Below are positions 1-8,737 of a DNA stretch of 64,000 bases, piece by piece. The DNA is from Chloroflexota bacterium. GTDB taxonomy: Bacteria > Chloroflexota > Anaerolineae > UBA2200. Location: NCBI GenBank assembly GCA_014360755.1, contig JACIWX010000003.1, forward strand, positions 91,678 to 155,677, written 5' to 3'. Under the pieces are notes generated by a model. It was not told where the DNA came from, searched no databases, and saw nothing but the letters and a program-made list of their open reading frames with translations. Made by a program: the position numbers and the translations under genes. The number at the start of each line of letters is the position of its first letter. Within the stretch, counting starts at the first letter, position 1.

Positions 1-1
1 A

Positions 2-1057
2 GGCAGTATCCTCCTCTCCTGGTTTCGTGCCCGACAGGAGCAAGATTGGCTTGATGCCCAGCGTTTGTATGAAACGGGTGAAATCTGGGAAGGGAAAGTC
101 AAGGGGTATAACCGGGGCGGTTTAATTGTGCCGTATGGCAAAATTCGGGGCTTTGTCCCCGCTTCGCAGATCACCGGCATATCGCGAAACATGAATGCAG
201 CCAATCTACAGGAACGGTTGGCGAAGATGGTGGGCCAGACTCTGCATTTGAAGGTGATCGAAGTAGACCGCCAAACCCGCCGTTTGATCTTTTCCGAACG
301 CATCGCGCAGCGCGAGTGGCGCATTCAACAACGGGAAAAGCTGCTCAATGAGCTGCAAGAGGGAACTCGCCTGCGTGGTGTAGTCAGCAATGTATGTGAT
401 TTTGGAGTCTTTGTAGATTTGGGCGGCATGGATGGTTTGGTCCACATCTCTGAACTGTCCTGGCGGCGCACCAAACATCCCAGCGATTTGGTTAAAGTAG
501 GGGATGAGGTCGAGGTTTACGTTCTGCACGTAGATAAGGAGAAAAAGCGGATTGCGCTGAGCCTGAGGCTTACGGAACCAGATCCCTGGCAAAGCGTGCT
601 GGAAAGATACCAAGTAGGGCAGCTAGTAACCGGAACCATTACCAAACTGGTAGCTTTTGGCGCCTTCGCAGCACTCGATGATGGTATTGAAGGGTTGATA
701 CATATCTCTGAATTGGCAGAGATTCCACCAAAGCATCCTAGCGAAGTGGTTAAGGTAGGCGACACTCTGCTGCTGCGCATTGTCAAGATAGACAACCAGC
801 GTAGGAGAATGGGATTAAGTCTGAAACGCGTTTCCGAAGAAGAAAGGGCCGCCTGGGAAGAACAACAAGCGACAGAGGCTGAAACTGAAGAGAGTGCTGA
901 ACTCAGCGGGGAGACGCAACTTGAGCAACAACCCCAGGCTGAGGCTGCCGAGGAAATACCTCCATCTATGGAGGCCATGCCACCTGAACCGTCGGATATC
1001 CTTTTGCCCGAAGGCGTCTTGCCAGATGATGAAGATGCGGATAACCCTGTTGAGTAG
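2..1057 (+). CDS. rpsA: 30S ribosomal protein S1-type RNA-binding protein (5' end cut by the window)
   Basis: The frame is open from base 2, so the gene begins before the window; the visible part is about 351 residues. It holds three complete S1 (OB-fold) repeats: one starting at the GEIWEGKVKGYNRGG segment, a second at GTRLRGVVSNVCDFGVFVDL followed by DGLVHISEL, and a third at GQLVTGTITKLVAFGAF followed by EGLIHISEL. The residues before the first repeat look like the end of a further repeat (RARQEQDWLDAQ). The last ~60 residues are acidic and low in complexity. S1 proteins bind mRNA at the 30S subunit and help initiation on structured or weak-SD leaders. A TTG at 65 lies inside the first visible repeat and is not the start. 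Confidence in the family is high; true rpsA versus a paralogue cannot be settled from the fragment. Confidence 0.88.
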   Translation, partial: GSILLSWFRARQEQDWLDAQRLYETGEIWEGKVKGYNRGGLIVPYGKIRGFVPASQITGISRNMNAANLQERLAKMVGQTLHLKVIEVDRQTRRLIFSERIAQREWRIQQREKLLNELQEGTRLRGVVSNVCDFGVFVDLGGMDGLVHISELSWRRTKHPSDLVKVGDEVEVYVLHVDKEKKRIALSLRLTEPDPWQSVLERYQVGQLVTGTITKLVAFGAFAALDDGIEGLIHISELAEIPPKHPSEVVKVGDTLLLRIVKIDNQRRRMGLSLKRVSEEERAAWEEQQATEAETEESAELSGETQLEQQPQAEAAEEIPPSMEAMPPEPSDILLPEGVLPDDEDADNPVE

Positions 1058-1131
1058 CGGATAGACACAGGTACGCGCTTGGTAGGATCCTGTGAAGGAC
1101 GAGGACAGCAGGAATAGGGGGCGAATCAGCG

Positions 1132-1461
1132 ATGATTGACCTCGTAAGCGCCAAAAAGAGGCTACAAGAACAACTAAAAGAGGCTCTGAAAGAGCTGGAG
1201 CAATTGGATCAGCGTCTGCAACAGAAAGCGGAGTACGGGCATGGCAAGGGAGATCCCGCGATTTATGAGTGGGAATTTACCCTAGCCCTGCGCCAACAAG
1301 CCCAAGCAAGGGTAGAGACTATTCGTCAGGCTTTGCAAAAGTGTGAAGAAGGGCGCTACGGCATCTGCGAAAGATGCGGCGCGCCTATAGACCCTGAGCG
1401 TTTGGAAATACTCCCACTCACGACTCTGTGTATCAACTGTGCGCGAGCTGCTCGCGCCTGA
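1132..1461 (+). CDS. TraR/DksA-type zinc finger protein
   Basis: A 109-residue protein with a long N-terminal helical hairpin rich in Lys, Glu and Gln (residues 5-75) and a C-terminal C4 zinc finger, CERCG then 17 residues later CINC, as in the DksA/TraR/YteA family. Such proteins reach into the RNA polymerase secondary channel and modulate initiation with ppGpp, although many short family members lack the acidic tip and have other roles. The start ATG follows a purine-rich GGAATAGGGGG. It sits 74 nt after the S1-protein gene and ends just before a strong terminator, so the two may share a transcript. Confidence 0.85.
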   Translation: MIDLVSAKKRLQEQLKEALKELEQLDQRLQQKAEYGHGKGDPAIYEWEFTLALRQQAQARVETIRQALQKCEEGRYGICERCGAPIDPERLEILPLTTLCINCARAARA

Positions 1462-1474
1462 CCCTCAACGTAAC

Positions 1475-1509
1475 AAATCGGCTGCTCAGGGTTTCTGGGC
1501 AGCCGATTT
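1475..1509 (+). terminator. Rho-independent terminator after the DksA-like gene
   Basis: AAATCGGCTGC (1475-1485) pairs with GCAGCCGATTT (1499-1509). The stem extends by a U-G pair and three more pairs around a short GGTTT loop and is followed by GTTTTTCC. It lies between convergent genes; the minus-strand side has AAATCG preceded by TGTTACG and so lacks a U-run, which favours plus-strand use. Confidence 0.85.
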
Positions 1510-1531
1510 GTTTTTCCGTTCGAAATAATAC

Positions 1532-1945
1532 TTATCCGCTTCGTCTGGCTTCCTTGCGATGAGCCAGCACTGGATATAAAGCGATGAAACTTGCCAGGAT
1601 AATCACACCCCATAAATGCTCCGCCAACGCTGCGATGACTGACAATGTTACTGCCAGCGCTCCCATGAGTATCCAGGCACTCCGGCTGGGCTGCGGCCTG
1701 AAGTATACCAAGAGAGTGACCAGTAAACCATAGGCAATCGTCATCATCCACACACTGAACAAGGCTGTATCTTTGGTGAGAGGAATCAACCCCTGTGGGT
1801 CCACAGAAAAAACGGGAGCCTCGTGCTCAAAGTGCACGTGGATGCGTCGAATAATGGAGAGGAAGAGCATGGTGTACTGCCCGATGGCAGCTACAGCTCC
1901 CCACAGTAAACTTGTCAGCACGCGGTCTTTTTGTGAATTCGTCAT
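1532..1945 (-). CDS. Small four-helix membrane protein of unknown function
   Basis: 137 residues from the preferred ATG (MTNSQK). An ATG three codons upstream directly abuts the AAAGGA ribosome site, while this one is 8 nt from it. Hydrophobic segments are seen near residues 12-32, 62-82, 89-107 and 110-125, with a His/Glu-rich external loop (HVHFEHEAP) between the first two and a basic C-terminus. It is probably an integral inner-membrane protein. No family is recognised by eye; the composition is typical of uncharacterised Chloroflexota membrane proteins. It converges on the DksA-like gene and shares the intergenic terminator region. Confidence 0.6.
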   Translation of the reverse strand: MTNSQKDRVLTSLLWGAVAAIGQYTMLFLSIIRRIHVHFEHEAPVFSVDPQGLIPLTKDTALFSVWMMTIAYGLLVTLLVYFRPQPSRSAWILMGALAVTLSVIAALAEHLWGVIILASFIALYPVLAHRKEARRSG

Positions 1946-2028
1946 GGGAATCATCCTTTCACCCTAATGGATTTCACCCTAGCAGGGATGCCACCAGGAT
2001 TATAGCCAATTTCATCCCTTGTGCAACG

Positions 2029-2057
2029 TTGGCAGAACCGCGAAATCTCGCTATAAT
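2029..2057 (+). promoter_or_regulatory. Sigma-70-type promoter for the lactonase-like gene
   Basis: TTGGCA (2029-2034), a 17-bp spacer, then TATAAT (2052-2057). The predicted start near 2064 gives a leader of about 34 nt to the ATG at 2098. Confidence 0.75.
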
Positions 2058-2097
2058 GCGCCACATCAGTAGGAAATCTCTGTGATAAGAGCGCGCT

Positions 2098-2928
2098 ATG
2101 CTCAGGTTGCATGTCTTTAACACAGGTTGGGCTGCCGTACAAGAGAAACATCTCTATGTAGGAGGCAGCACTGCTACTCGTATTGTGCCGGTATTGTCCT
2201 TTGTCATTGAATATCCTAAAGGCCTCATCGTTTTTGATACTGGCCTAAACCCTGCCTTTGCCGCTCGCCCAAGGCAATACATTGGCTGGCTTGGCAATTC
2301 GCTATTTCCGTTTCGCTCTTTGCCAGGTATGAACCTCTCTGCGCAAATGCAAGCCCGTGGATTGGCGCCGGAGAAAGTGTCCCATGTCGTGCTCTCGCAC
2401 CTGCACTACGATCATACGGGTGATTTGCGCGCTTTTCCTCAAGCACGACTGCTTGTGTCCCGCCCAGAATGGCGAGCAGCACAATCGCCATTCCGGCGCT
2501 GGAGGGGCTATCTAGACAAAGAATATCGCGGGCTAACCATTTCTTTGCTAGACTTTCCTCTGTACAATGGCCAGACGCCTAACCGGGCACTAAAAGGCAA
2601 CTACGGCTTGGATTTGCTGGAAGACGGCAGCCTGATTGTAATACCCACGTTTGGTCATACCCAAGGACATCAATCTTTGCTCGTCTTTCTCCCCTATGGC
2701 GTTGTGCTGCTGGCTGGAGACGCTGTCTATGTGCTGGAAAACTATGCTAAGCCTGCCACACAACCCCATGCTCACTTCCCTGAAAGCGCCTGGCGCACGC
2801 TCATTGGGTTGCGCGCGCTGGTTAAAGGAGACCCCACTGCTGTCATCTTGCCCACCCACGATGACAGTATATTGCGTAAGCTGCAACGACCTGATATTGT
2901 GATTGGCGGCGCCTACCCAATGCCCTGA
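2098..2928 (+). CDS. Metallo-beta-lactamase-fold hydrolase, AHL-lactonase-like
   Basis: 276 residues with the metal-binding motif HLHYDHTG (residues ~102-109), a downstream His in TFGHTQGHQS, an Asp in LLAGDAVY and a late His in LPTHDD. This is the HxHxDH - H - D - H pattern of the dinuclear zinc beta-lactamase fold. The N-terminal layout (MLRLHVFNTG, IVFDTGLNP) matches the AiiA-like N-acyl homoserine lactonase group. The family hydrolyses lactones or other esters in the cytoplasm; the substrate here is not known and quorum quenching should not be assumed. The gene stands alone behind a good promoter, with only a weak ribosome site. Confidence 0.85.
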   Translation: MLRLHVFNTGWAAVQEKHLYVGGSTATRIVPVLSFVIEYPKGLIVFDTGLNPAFAARPRQYIGWLGNSLFPFRSLPGMNLSAQMQARGLAPEKVSHVVLSHLHYDHTGDLRAFPQARLLVSRPEWRAAQSPFRRWRGYLDKEYRGLTISLLDFPLYNGQTPNRALKGNYGLDLLEDGSLIVIPTFGHTQGHQSLLVFLPYGVVLLAGDAVYVLENYAKPATQPHAHFPESAWRTLIGLRALVKGDPTAVILPTHDDSILRKLQRPDIVIGGAYPMP

Positions 2929-2963
2929 TAAGGCGATCTCCCAGCCAGTTTCCAGCATTGCGG

Positions 2964-3551
2964 CTATTGGCGGTCCGGATAGAAACCGGGCTTGCACAGT
3001 ACTTCCATGATGCGCAAGTCAAAGAAAGCCTGGGCATTGGCAGGAAGGAGCACTACTGCGGTATCTGCACCGCGTCCGGTGCCACCAATAGCAATCATTG
3101 GCTCCCTTACACGGATCAAGCCGGCATCGGCAGCCATGAGAGCAATCTCACAAGCGACCTTCATGCCTTCGCCGAAGATGCGTAGGGTATACGCAACGAT
3201 TTCCTCCAGTTCGTAAGTTTGCAGCTTCTTGCGCACGGCGCGGCCAATCCCGCCGAAGGCATGCTGGCAAGTCAGGATGCGCCCGCCATTGGCTTCGATA
3301 GCCTTGCGGTTTTCGTCGGTCAATTCCTGAAAGTTAGGTTCTTTAAACCCCGTGCTATGCGTTACTGCAATCAGATTGTAGCCTTTGAATACCTCGGAGG
3401 CGCGCACTCCGGTCTGGCCTGTCGTGGTTGCCACTACAATCGATCGGATGCCAAGCTGTTCTGCGCGCGTTTTAGCAATTTGCAAGACGCGCTCTGTGTT
3501 CTCCTTGCCCGGTGTGTGGAAGTAAGTGCATGGAATTGTCGTTTCGTGCAT
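2964..3551 (-). CDS. Stand-alone pyruvate-kinase C-terminal (alpha/beta) domain protein
   Basis: 195 residues resembling only the C-terminal allosteric domain of pyruvate kinase: IRSIVVATTTGQTGVRASE is the domain's nucleotide-loop-like start and the catalytic barrel is absent. These free domains are widespread in anaerobes and archaea. Their function is uncertain; a role binding phosphorylated effectors is assumed from the parent domain. A clear AGGAGG lies 6 nt before the ATG. Downstream it is followed on the opposite strand by the lactonase-like gene; upstream is the TtcA-like gene, 17 nt away, so these two may form an operon. Confidence 0.8.
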   Translation of the reverse strand: MHETTIPCTYFHTPGKENTERVLQIAKTRAEQLGIRSIVVATTTGQTGVRASEVFKGYNLIAVTHSTGFKEPNFQELTDENRKAIEANGGRILTCQHAFGGIGRAVRKKLQTYELEEIVAYTLRIFGEGMKVACEIALMAADAGLIRVREPMIAIGGTGRGADTAVVLLPANAQAFFDLRIMEVLCKPGFYPDRQ

Positions 3552-3568
3552 TGGTTGCCTCCTGAGAA

Positions 3569-4345
3569 CTAGAGATGAGTTTGTTCAGAATCCATGATGC
3601 CCAAATCGTTGTCATACGCTTCAGGAAAATGCGGGTGCAAACCAGCCCGGAAAAGGTTGATTTTGACCTTGGGATACTCGTGCTCCAGCATGCGGATGAT
3701 GTCCCTCATCAATGCGCGACGCGAGTTGGAGCCATAGGGACAAGCAGTGGCTTGTACTGGAAAAGCACAGGCTTGCGCGAAACGGGCAATTCTCTTTTCT
3801 GGCAGATAGATCAGTGGACGAATGAGCGTGAACCGTCCTTCAAAGAACTGCCGCTTGGGGTACAGAGTCTCTACTTTGCCGTGAAAAATCAAGTTAAGCA
3901 GGGTCGTCTGCGCAGCGTCATCAGCATGATGCCCTAGTGCGATTTTGTTGCATCCGAGGCGTTGCGCTGCCTCGAAGATAGCCTTCCGGCGCAGGAAGGA
4001 ACATCGTGAGCAGTGGCTGGGTTGTTCGCCCGTGTCAACCACTTCTAAAGGTTGTAGGTGCAAGCCCACCGTCTCCAGTGCACTGCGTATATCGAGTGCC
4101 ATACATGGCGTGCCATCGGCGTGGTGCATCCTTACATGGATCGCTACCGTCTCGTACTTCTCTGGAGTGCTTTGCTGTCTGAGCCACAGCAAATACAGCA
4201 GCGTGAGGCTGTCTTTCCCCCCAGACACGGCTACGGCGATGCGATCTCCATCAGCGATCATCTCGTAATCACGGATGGCTTTATTCATGCTTTTCAACAG
4301 ATAGTAGGCTAGCCTGTCCTTGAGAAGGAGATTTCGAGCGCACAT
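3569..4345 (-). CDS. TtcA/TilS-type PP-loop tRNA-modifying enzyme
   Basis: About 258 residues. The ATP-pyrophosphatase P-loop is SGGKDSLTLLYLL (~residues 42-54), a CSRC pair follows (~116-119), and ALGHHADDAAQTTLLNLIFHG is the conserved second motif of TtcA, which thiolates C32 of tRNA using a 4Fe-4S cluster. A later Cys lies in ATACPYGS. I start at MCARN because the frame upstream runs back through a terminator hairpin. The frame could also begin at an upstream ATG (4393). TtcA itself is one option; archaeal-type Ncs6/TtuA-like 2-thiolation is another. Confidence 0.8.
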   Translation of the reverse strand: MCARNLLLKDRLAYYLLKSMNKAIRDYEMIADGDRIAVAVSGGKDSLTLLYLLWLRQQSTPEKYETVAIHVRMHHADGTPCMALDIRSALETVGLHLQPLEVVDTGEQPSHCSRCSFLRRKAIFEAAQRLGCNKIALGHHADDAAQTTLLNLIFHGKVETLYPKRQFFEGRFTLIRPLIYLPEKRIARFAQACAFPVQATACPYGSNSRRALMRDIIRMLEHEYPKVKINLFRAGLHPHFPEAYDNDLGIMDSEQTHL

Positions 4346-4362
4346 TTTGCCGAACCCAGGGA

Positions 4363-4391
4363 TAAAAATGGGGTGACATGAAAGCCACCCC
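4363..4391 (-). terminator. Rho-independent terminator after the 141-residue unknown gene
   Basis: On the minus strand GGGGTG and CACCCC (plus-strand positions 4386-4391 and 4370-4375) enclose a ~10-nt loop and are followed by ATTTTTATC. It lies between the stop at 4399 and the preferred start of the TtcA-like gene. Confidence 0.65.
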
Positions 4392-4398
4392 AACTTAC

Positions 4399-4824
4399 TC
4401 AGCCAGATTCAGGTACTGGCTTGATCCCTTTGTAAATCTGGCCTTTTGTCAACAGGCGCAGGATTGTCTCCGGGGGTTGTTTATCCACACGTTCGTGTAA
4501 TTCGAGGATAGAAAGCGGCTTATTGCCATTTGCCAAAAAGACGCGAAAAATGCTCTCAATGAGCGGTAATTCCGGCGTGATGTAATCTGGCTTGAGGCTA
4601 CAGCAAGAACGGATCGCTTCCCATACTGCATACACGCGGGTCACTTCTGCTGTCTCCGGATCGATCATATCCACCATTTGTGTATCCGGAGCGTCGCGGA
4701 GAGATTCACTGCACTCCGGGCAGAGAAGCTCCCTCATCAAAACGCGTATGTCTTTGTTCTGCTTTTCCCACCATGAAAAATCAATATGGAACTTGGTATG
4801 GACGGTTGGTCTCAGTAGTTTCAT
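4399..4824 (-). CDS. Unknown protein, translationally coupled to the 576-residue gene
   Basis: 141 residues, soluble, no recognised family. A Cys pair sits at LLCPECSES (~34-40) and another in SCCSLKP, hinting at a metal site. The C-terminal part (PLSILELHERVDKQPPETILRLLTKG) reads like a small winged-helix unit. Its ATG overlaps the stop of the upstream gene as ATGA, so the two are almost certainly co-translated and may act together. A terminator follows. I do not assign a function. Confidence 0.6.
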   Translation of the reverse strand: MKLLRPTVHTKFHIDFSWWEKQNKDIRVLMRELLCPECSESLRDAPDTQMVDMIDPETAEVTRVYAVWEAIRSCCSLKPDYITPELPLIESIFRVFLANGNKPLSILELHERVDKQPPETILRLLTKGQIYKGIKPVPESG

Positions 4825-6551
4825 GGTTGATAACCTTCGTTACTGGCAGCATAAGGATAGACACGATCAATGATCAAATCTTGACGGCGCGAGCTGGGGC
4901 GCTTGCTCATTTCCTCTGGCGTGGTATAGACCACATCGCGTAGCGACTCTTCATATACCCAGTTGCCGTCGCCCACTGGGTCGAAACAAGCGTGCCGGGT
5001 CAATTCCGCAAAAATGGGCACAGCACCGCAACGGCGCGTCAGATTCACGGCGGAGTAGAGCGCTTTGGCATGCACCAGACCTTGTCCACTGAGCTTGGCT
5101 AGCTCAGGAAAGATTTCAGTTAAATAATCGAAAAGGGATGGCGCCGGATCACCCGCATTGACCCACAGGCGGTCCAGTTCCTCGCTAGACCCTTCATCAA
5201 TGAGCAGATGCTTGTCATAACGGCAGGTATACGCCTTCTGCTGGATGCTAAAGGTCAATCGGTTGTTGAAGACTTTGGCTTCTTTGATCCATTCGCGTCT
5301 GCGTTTCCCTTCCTCGTAGCCAATGAGAAAAGTGAACGGGTCATTTCCCCGGCGCAGTTCAATCACACTGCCAATGGGCAATGCATGACGGCGATACCAC
5401 TCTTCTAGCCCCCAAGCATATTTTTCCGCCGGCACCATCCAGCCAGGTATCTCTTCTCCTGTGCGCTGGTCAATGAAAGTAACCATGAAACGCTCCGCCG
5501 GGATCTCTGGCAGCAAGCGCAATGCTTGAGCAGTGAGGGGCAGGGTGCCCTCACGACGATGCGGGTAGATGAGAAGAATCTGCGCACTATCCGCAGGACT
5601 AGGAGCCGCAACAATCATTGTCTCTAGTTGATCTGCTTCATCCCCGATTTCAGCCACGAATTCGTGCAACTCGCGGCTCAGCCATTCTCCTCCCTGTGTG
5701 CGGTAGAGTGGCACGAGGCGCATGGGCTTGTGAAGGACACTCGCAGGCATCAAGTTAGCCAAGTACCAGGTTGCTTTCTCCCCGGATCCAATTTCTACAA
5801 AGCGTGCATCCTGACTCAATGCATATTGTAAGGCATATGCTTTTGCCGAGTCACTCACTTCTGCGGGTAATTCCACTTCCTGGAGCAACTGGGAGGCGCT
5901 CAACGGGCGCCTTTGCTCATCAATCATCGCCTCCGCGATGTTCAGATGGAATGGAGTAACTTCGGGCATCAACCCACGGAGAAACCATTGCCCATTAAAG
6001 TGCACGAACTCAGCGTTTTGTTGCAAGGCTTCCTGTAACCGCTCACGCACGATGTGACCGTACTGTTGATACAGTTGCTCGGGTGAAAGAACGCCAGTGC
6101 TCTCTTCCAGGAGTGCCGCACTACGATTCAGGACATGATCTTGAGCCAACTCCGCGGCAAACTCGCGCGGTGTGCTTTCATTTTCCAACTGGACTTGGAT
6201 CACGCTGAAAGAGCCATAGCGCGGGTTGTTCCCTGGCCGGACAGCCAACACCTCTCCCGTAGCATAGTCAAAGAGAGGAAACACGAGACGTTGACCCACT
6301 TCATATTTCTCTCGTGGTTGGTAGATGGCACCCTTGCTTCCCTTTGAGAGCGCCTCTTCTTCCCTTTTGCAACGTTGCTCGATAATCTTCAAACAAAGGG
6401 CATCTATGTTTTGTGGTTCATTCTCTTCCACAAACCAATCGTATAGGTATTCGATGTCTTCTTTGTGTACCGCAAACTCCTGAAGCCAGTAATCGGCTGT
6501 CTGGGTTTGCCGTTTCTGTTGCAAAATCACCGTCCCTCCACTAGATGTCAT
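4821..6551 (-). CDS. Large unknown protein, ~570 residues
   Basis: No recognised enzyme motif, signal peptide or membrane segment. The N-terminal 90 residues are rich in charged helices (KEDIEYLYDWFVEENEP). A beta-rich stretch around GQRLVFPLFDYATGEVLAV follows. A middle region (LYQQYGHIVRERLQEALQQNAEFVHFNGQWFLRG) looks like repeated winged-helix units of the type seen in DNA-binding or restriction-associated proteins. The start is uncertain: the first ATG (6551) has no ribosome site, whereas GGAGGG (6534-6539) precedes GTG (6530) and TTG (6524). It overlaps the next gene by ATGA. It could be a nucleic-acid-binding housekeeping accessory; this is only a guess. Confidence 0.6.
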   Translation of the reverse strand: MTSSGGTVILQQKRQTQTADYWLQEFAVHKEDIEYLYDWFVEENEPQNIDALCLKIIEQRCKREEEALSKGSKGAIYQPREKYEVGQRLVFPLFDYATGEVLAVRPGNNPRYGSFSVIQVQLENESTPREFAAELAQDHVLNRSAALLEESTGVLSPEQLYQQYGHIVRERLQEALQQNAEFVHFNGQWFLRGLMPEVTPFHLNIAEAMIDEQRRPLSASQLLQEVELPAEVSDSAKAYALQYALSQDARFVEIGSGEKATWYLANLMPASVLHKPMRLVPLYRTQGGEWLSRELHEFVAEIGDEADQLETMIVAAPSPADSAQILLIYPHRREGTLPLTAQALRLLPEIPAERFMVTFIDQRTGEEIPGWMVPAEKYAWGLEEWYRRHALPIGSVIELRRGNDPFTFLIGYEEGKRRREWIKEAKVFNNRLTFSIQQKAYTCRYDKHLLIDEGSSEELDRLWVNAGDPAPSLFDYLTEIFPELAKLSGQGLVHAKALYSAVNLTRRCGAVPIFAELTRHACFDPVGDGNWVYEESLRDVVYTTPEEMSKRPSSRRQDLIIDRVYPYAASNEGYQP

Positions 6552-6587
6552 GGATAAGTTAGAATGGATTACTTTCCAAGATGACGT

Positions 6588-6830
6588 TCACTTGTTCGCC
6601 TTTTGTTTAGTGAACAGAGATTGGATGTCAAAAAGAAAGACCGTGCGCTCACCGCATTGGCTGCAAGCCACGTCTACTCGATCGTAATGCCGGCCTTGTG
6701 CATCCTGCAGCAAGGCTTGTACCCGAACCCTCCAGCGGCCACCACAGCGTGGACACGGATGGGCTGCCAGATACTCATATTCCTCGCTTATGCTGTTGAC
6801 TGGAATTGCTGCACCATAGTCGAGTGGCAT
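6588..6830 (-). CDS. Small zinc-ribbon protein
   Basis: 80 residues with two knuckles, CPRCGG (~26-31) and CSQCGE (~56-61), about 25 residues apart, the spacing of a zinc ribbon. AGGTGG stands 5 nt before the ATG. It sits between the tRNA-Val terminator and the 576-residue unknown gene on the same strand, with 36 nt to the latter, so it probably heads that operon. Likely nucleic-acid or protein binding; no specific family recognised. Confidence 0.65.
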   Translation of the reverse strand: MPLDYGAAIPVNSISEEYEYLAAHPCPRCGGRWRVRVQALLQDAQGRHYDRVDVACSQCGERTVFLFDIQSLFTKQKANK

Positions 6831-6852
6831 GATCCCACCTGAACATGAAACA

Positions 6853-6891
6853 AAGGCCTGAGGTGTAGAGACCTAATCGCGCTCAGGCCTT
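6853..6891 (-). terminator. Terminator downstream of tRNA-Val
   Basis: A perfect 10-bp inverted repeat, AAGGCCTGAG (6853-6862) and CTCAGGCCTT (6882-6891). On the minus strand it is followed by TTTGTTTC. Confidence 0.6.
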
Positions 6892-6943
6892 CCACAAACC
6901 CGCCTGTAAGCAATGGATTTTTCACGATAGAAAACCCATCAGA

Positions 6944-7016
6944 TGGGCGAAACAGGACTCGAACCTGTGACCTTCTGAATGTAAGTCAGACGCTCTCCCA
7001 ACTGAGCTATTCGCCC
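6944..7016 (-). tRNA. tRNA-Val (anticodon TAC)
   Basis: 73 nt on the minus strand. Acceptor GGGCGAA pairs with TTCGCCC, the anticodon stem is TCTGA/TCAGA with loop CTTACAT (anticodon TAC), and the T-arm is ACAGG-TTCGAGT-CCTGT. Discriminator A; CCA is not encoded. It lies 50 nt downstream of argS. Confidence 0.95.
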
Positions 7017-7066
7017 GCTTGCGCTCATTATTATAGTAATGCAGCGGGTCTTTGTCAAAAATCTTT

Positions 7067-8734
7067 TTACATCTGTTCTGGTGCGCTCATGCCCATCAAG
7101 CGCAGAGTTTTTGCCAGCACGATTTTAGCCGCACGCACCAGCTTTAGCCGCGCCCGGGTCAACTCATAATCCGCCGGATCGGAAGAAACCACGCGGCAAT
7201 CGCGGTAAAACACATGGAACTGGCTAGCCAAATCTAAGGCATAGGCAGCCAAGTGGTGCGGTGCTAGATTTGTCGCTGCCAATTCGATGACCTCGGGCAA
7301 CATCAACATGCGCCGAATCAACGCCAACTCCATAGGGTGCGAGAGCAGGCTGACATCACCGCCGTCCGACTCCAACCCGCGTTCCTGTGCCACACGCAAG
7401 ATGCTGCTAATGCGAGCATGAGCATATTGGATATAATAGACTGGGTTTTCATTGGAGTGCTCCTTAGCCAGCTCCAAGTCGAAATCCATCTGGCTTTCCA
7501 CTGCCCGCGAGAGGAGGAAAAAGCGCACGGCGTCAACGCCAACGTCTTCCAGCACCTCGCGCAGGGTGATCATGTCGCCGGTGCGTTTGGATAGCCGTAC
7601 CACTTCGCCCCCGCGCTTGAGCGTAACCAATTGATAGATGATAATGGATAAACGCTTGGGATCAAGCCCCAGTGCGCGCATCATCGCGTACATGCGAGGC
7701 ACATGGCCTTGGTGGTCGGCGCCCCATACATCAATCACCCAATCAAATCCACGACGCACAAATTTGTCATAGTGATAGGCAATGTCGGAGGCAAAGTAAC
7801 CGGGTGCACCACCAGAGCGGATGATCACTTCATCCTTATCCCCACCAAGGGCAGTGGCGGTGAACCACACTGCACCATCCCGCTCGACGATATAGTTTCG
7901 CTCGCGCAGCAAAGCCATCACGCGATCGAAAGTCCCGTCTTCGTACAATGTCCGTTCGGAGAACCAGTGATCAAAGTGGATGCCCATCAAAGCCACATCA
8001 GCCTGAATGGATTCCAGGGTATATTTCAAGCCTATGTCCCCGAGGGCTTTCAAGGCTTCAGACCGTTCCATATCTAGGAAGCGCCGCCCATATTCGCGGG
8101 CAGCACGTTGGCCCATTGCAACCATATAAGAGCCCTGGTAACCCCCTTCAGGCATGGGCTCATCTTGGCCCAATGCCTGGGCGTAGCGAGCATACAGGCT
8201 TTCTGCGAACAGTCCCATCTGTGTACCAGCGTCATTCACATAGTACTCGCGCTGTACGTCGTAACCCGCCGCTACAAGCACATTAGCCAGCACATCCCCA
8301 ACCACGGCATTGCGTCCACTGCCAATGTGGAGCGGGCCGGTAGGATTGGCGCTGATGAACTCGACCTGCACCTTGCGTCGCTTGCCCAGGTCAATGTCTC
8401 CATAACGCTCTCCTGCCCGCAGGATCACCTCTACTTGCTGAGCCAGCCAGCGTGTCGAGAGCACAAAATTCATGTATCCAGGGCCAGCTACTTCCACGCT
8501 GTCCAGGTAATCGGGATGGGCTAAATGTTCCACGATGGCTTGTGCGATACGCACAGGAGCCATGCGGGCTGAGCTGGCGAGCTGCAGACATACCGGTGTC
8601 GCGAAATCTCCATGTCCTTCCTGTTTCGGTCGTTCCACAGGAATCTTGGGGATATCGAACGTGGGCAGAGCCCCCCTCTTTTGGGCTTCTTCAATGGCGT
8701 GGTGTACCAGTTCGGCAATCTCATCCTTGATCAT
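7067..8734 (-). CDS. argS: Arginyl-tRNA synthetase
   Basis: 555 residues, normal length for ArgRS. The N-terminal Add1 domain (EGHGDFATPVCLQLA) precedes the class I catalytic core with the HIGH-box variant HIGSGR within FISANPTGPLHIGSGRN, and the KMSKS region is degenerate (RLSKRTGD), as in many bacterial ArgRS. The C-terminal DALR anticodon-binding domain covers the last ~120 residues (YYIQYAHARISSIL). It charges tRNA-Arg with arginine, needing the tRNA for activation. The ATG lies 3 nt after the polA stop, so the two are coupled. Confidence 0.97.
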   Translation of the reverse strand: MIKDEIAELVHHAIEEAQKRGALPTFDIPKIPVERPKQEGHGDFATPVCLQLASSARMAPVRIAQAIVEHLAHPDYLDSVEVAGPGYMNFVLSTRWLAQQVEVILRAGERYGDIDLGKRRKVQVEFISANPTGPLHIGSGRNAVVGDVLANVLVAAGYDVQREYYVNDAGTQMGLFAESLYARYAQALGQDEPMPEGGYQGSYMVAMGQRAAREYGRRFLDMERSEALKALGDIGLKYTLESIQADVALMGIHFDHWFSERTLYEDGTFDRVMALLRERNYIVERDGAVWFTATALGGDKDEVIIRSGGAPGYFASDIAYHYDKFVRRGFDWVIDVWGADHQGHVPRMYAMMRALGLDPKRLSIIIYQLVTLKRGGEVVRLSKRTGDMITLREVLEDVGVDAVRFFLLSRAVESQMDFDLELAKEHSNENPVYYIQYAHARISSILRVAQERGLESDGGDVSLLSHPMELALIRRMLMLPEVIELAATNLAPHHLAAYALDLASQFHVFYRDCRVVSSDPADYELTRARLKLVRAAKIVLAKTLRLMGMSAPEQM

Positions 8735-8737
8735 GCG

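Noticed and set aside
517-1068. 183-codon minus-strand frame opposite the S1 gene
   Set aside because: Serine-rich low-complexity product antisense to well-conserved S1 repeats; no ribosome site.
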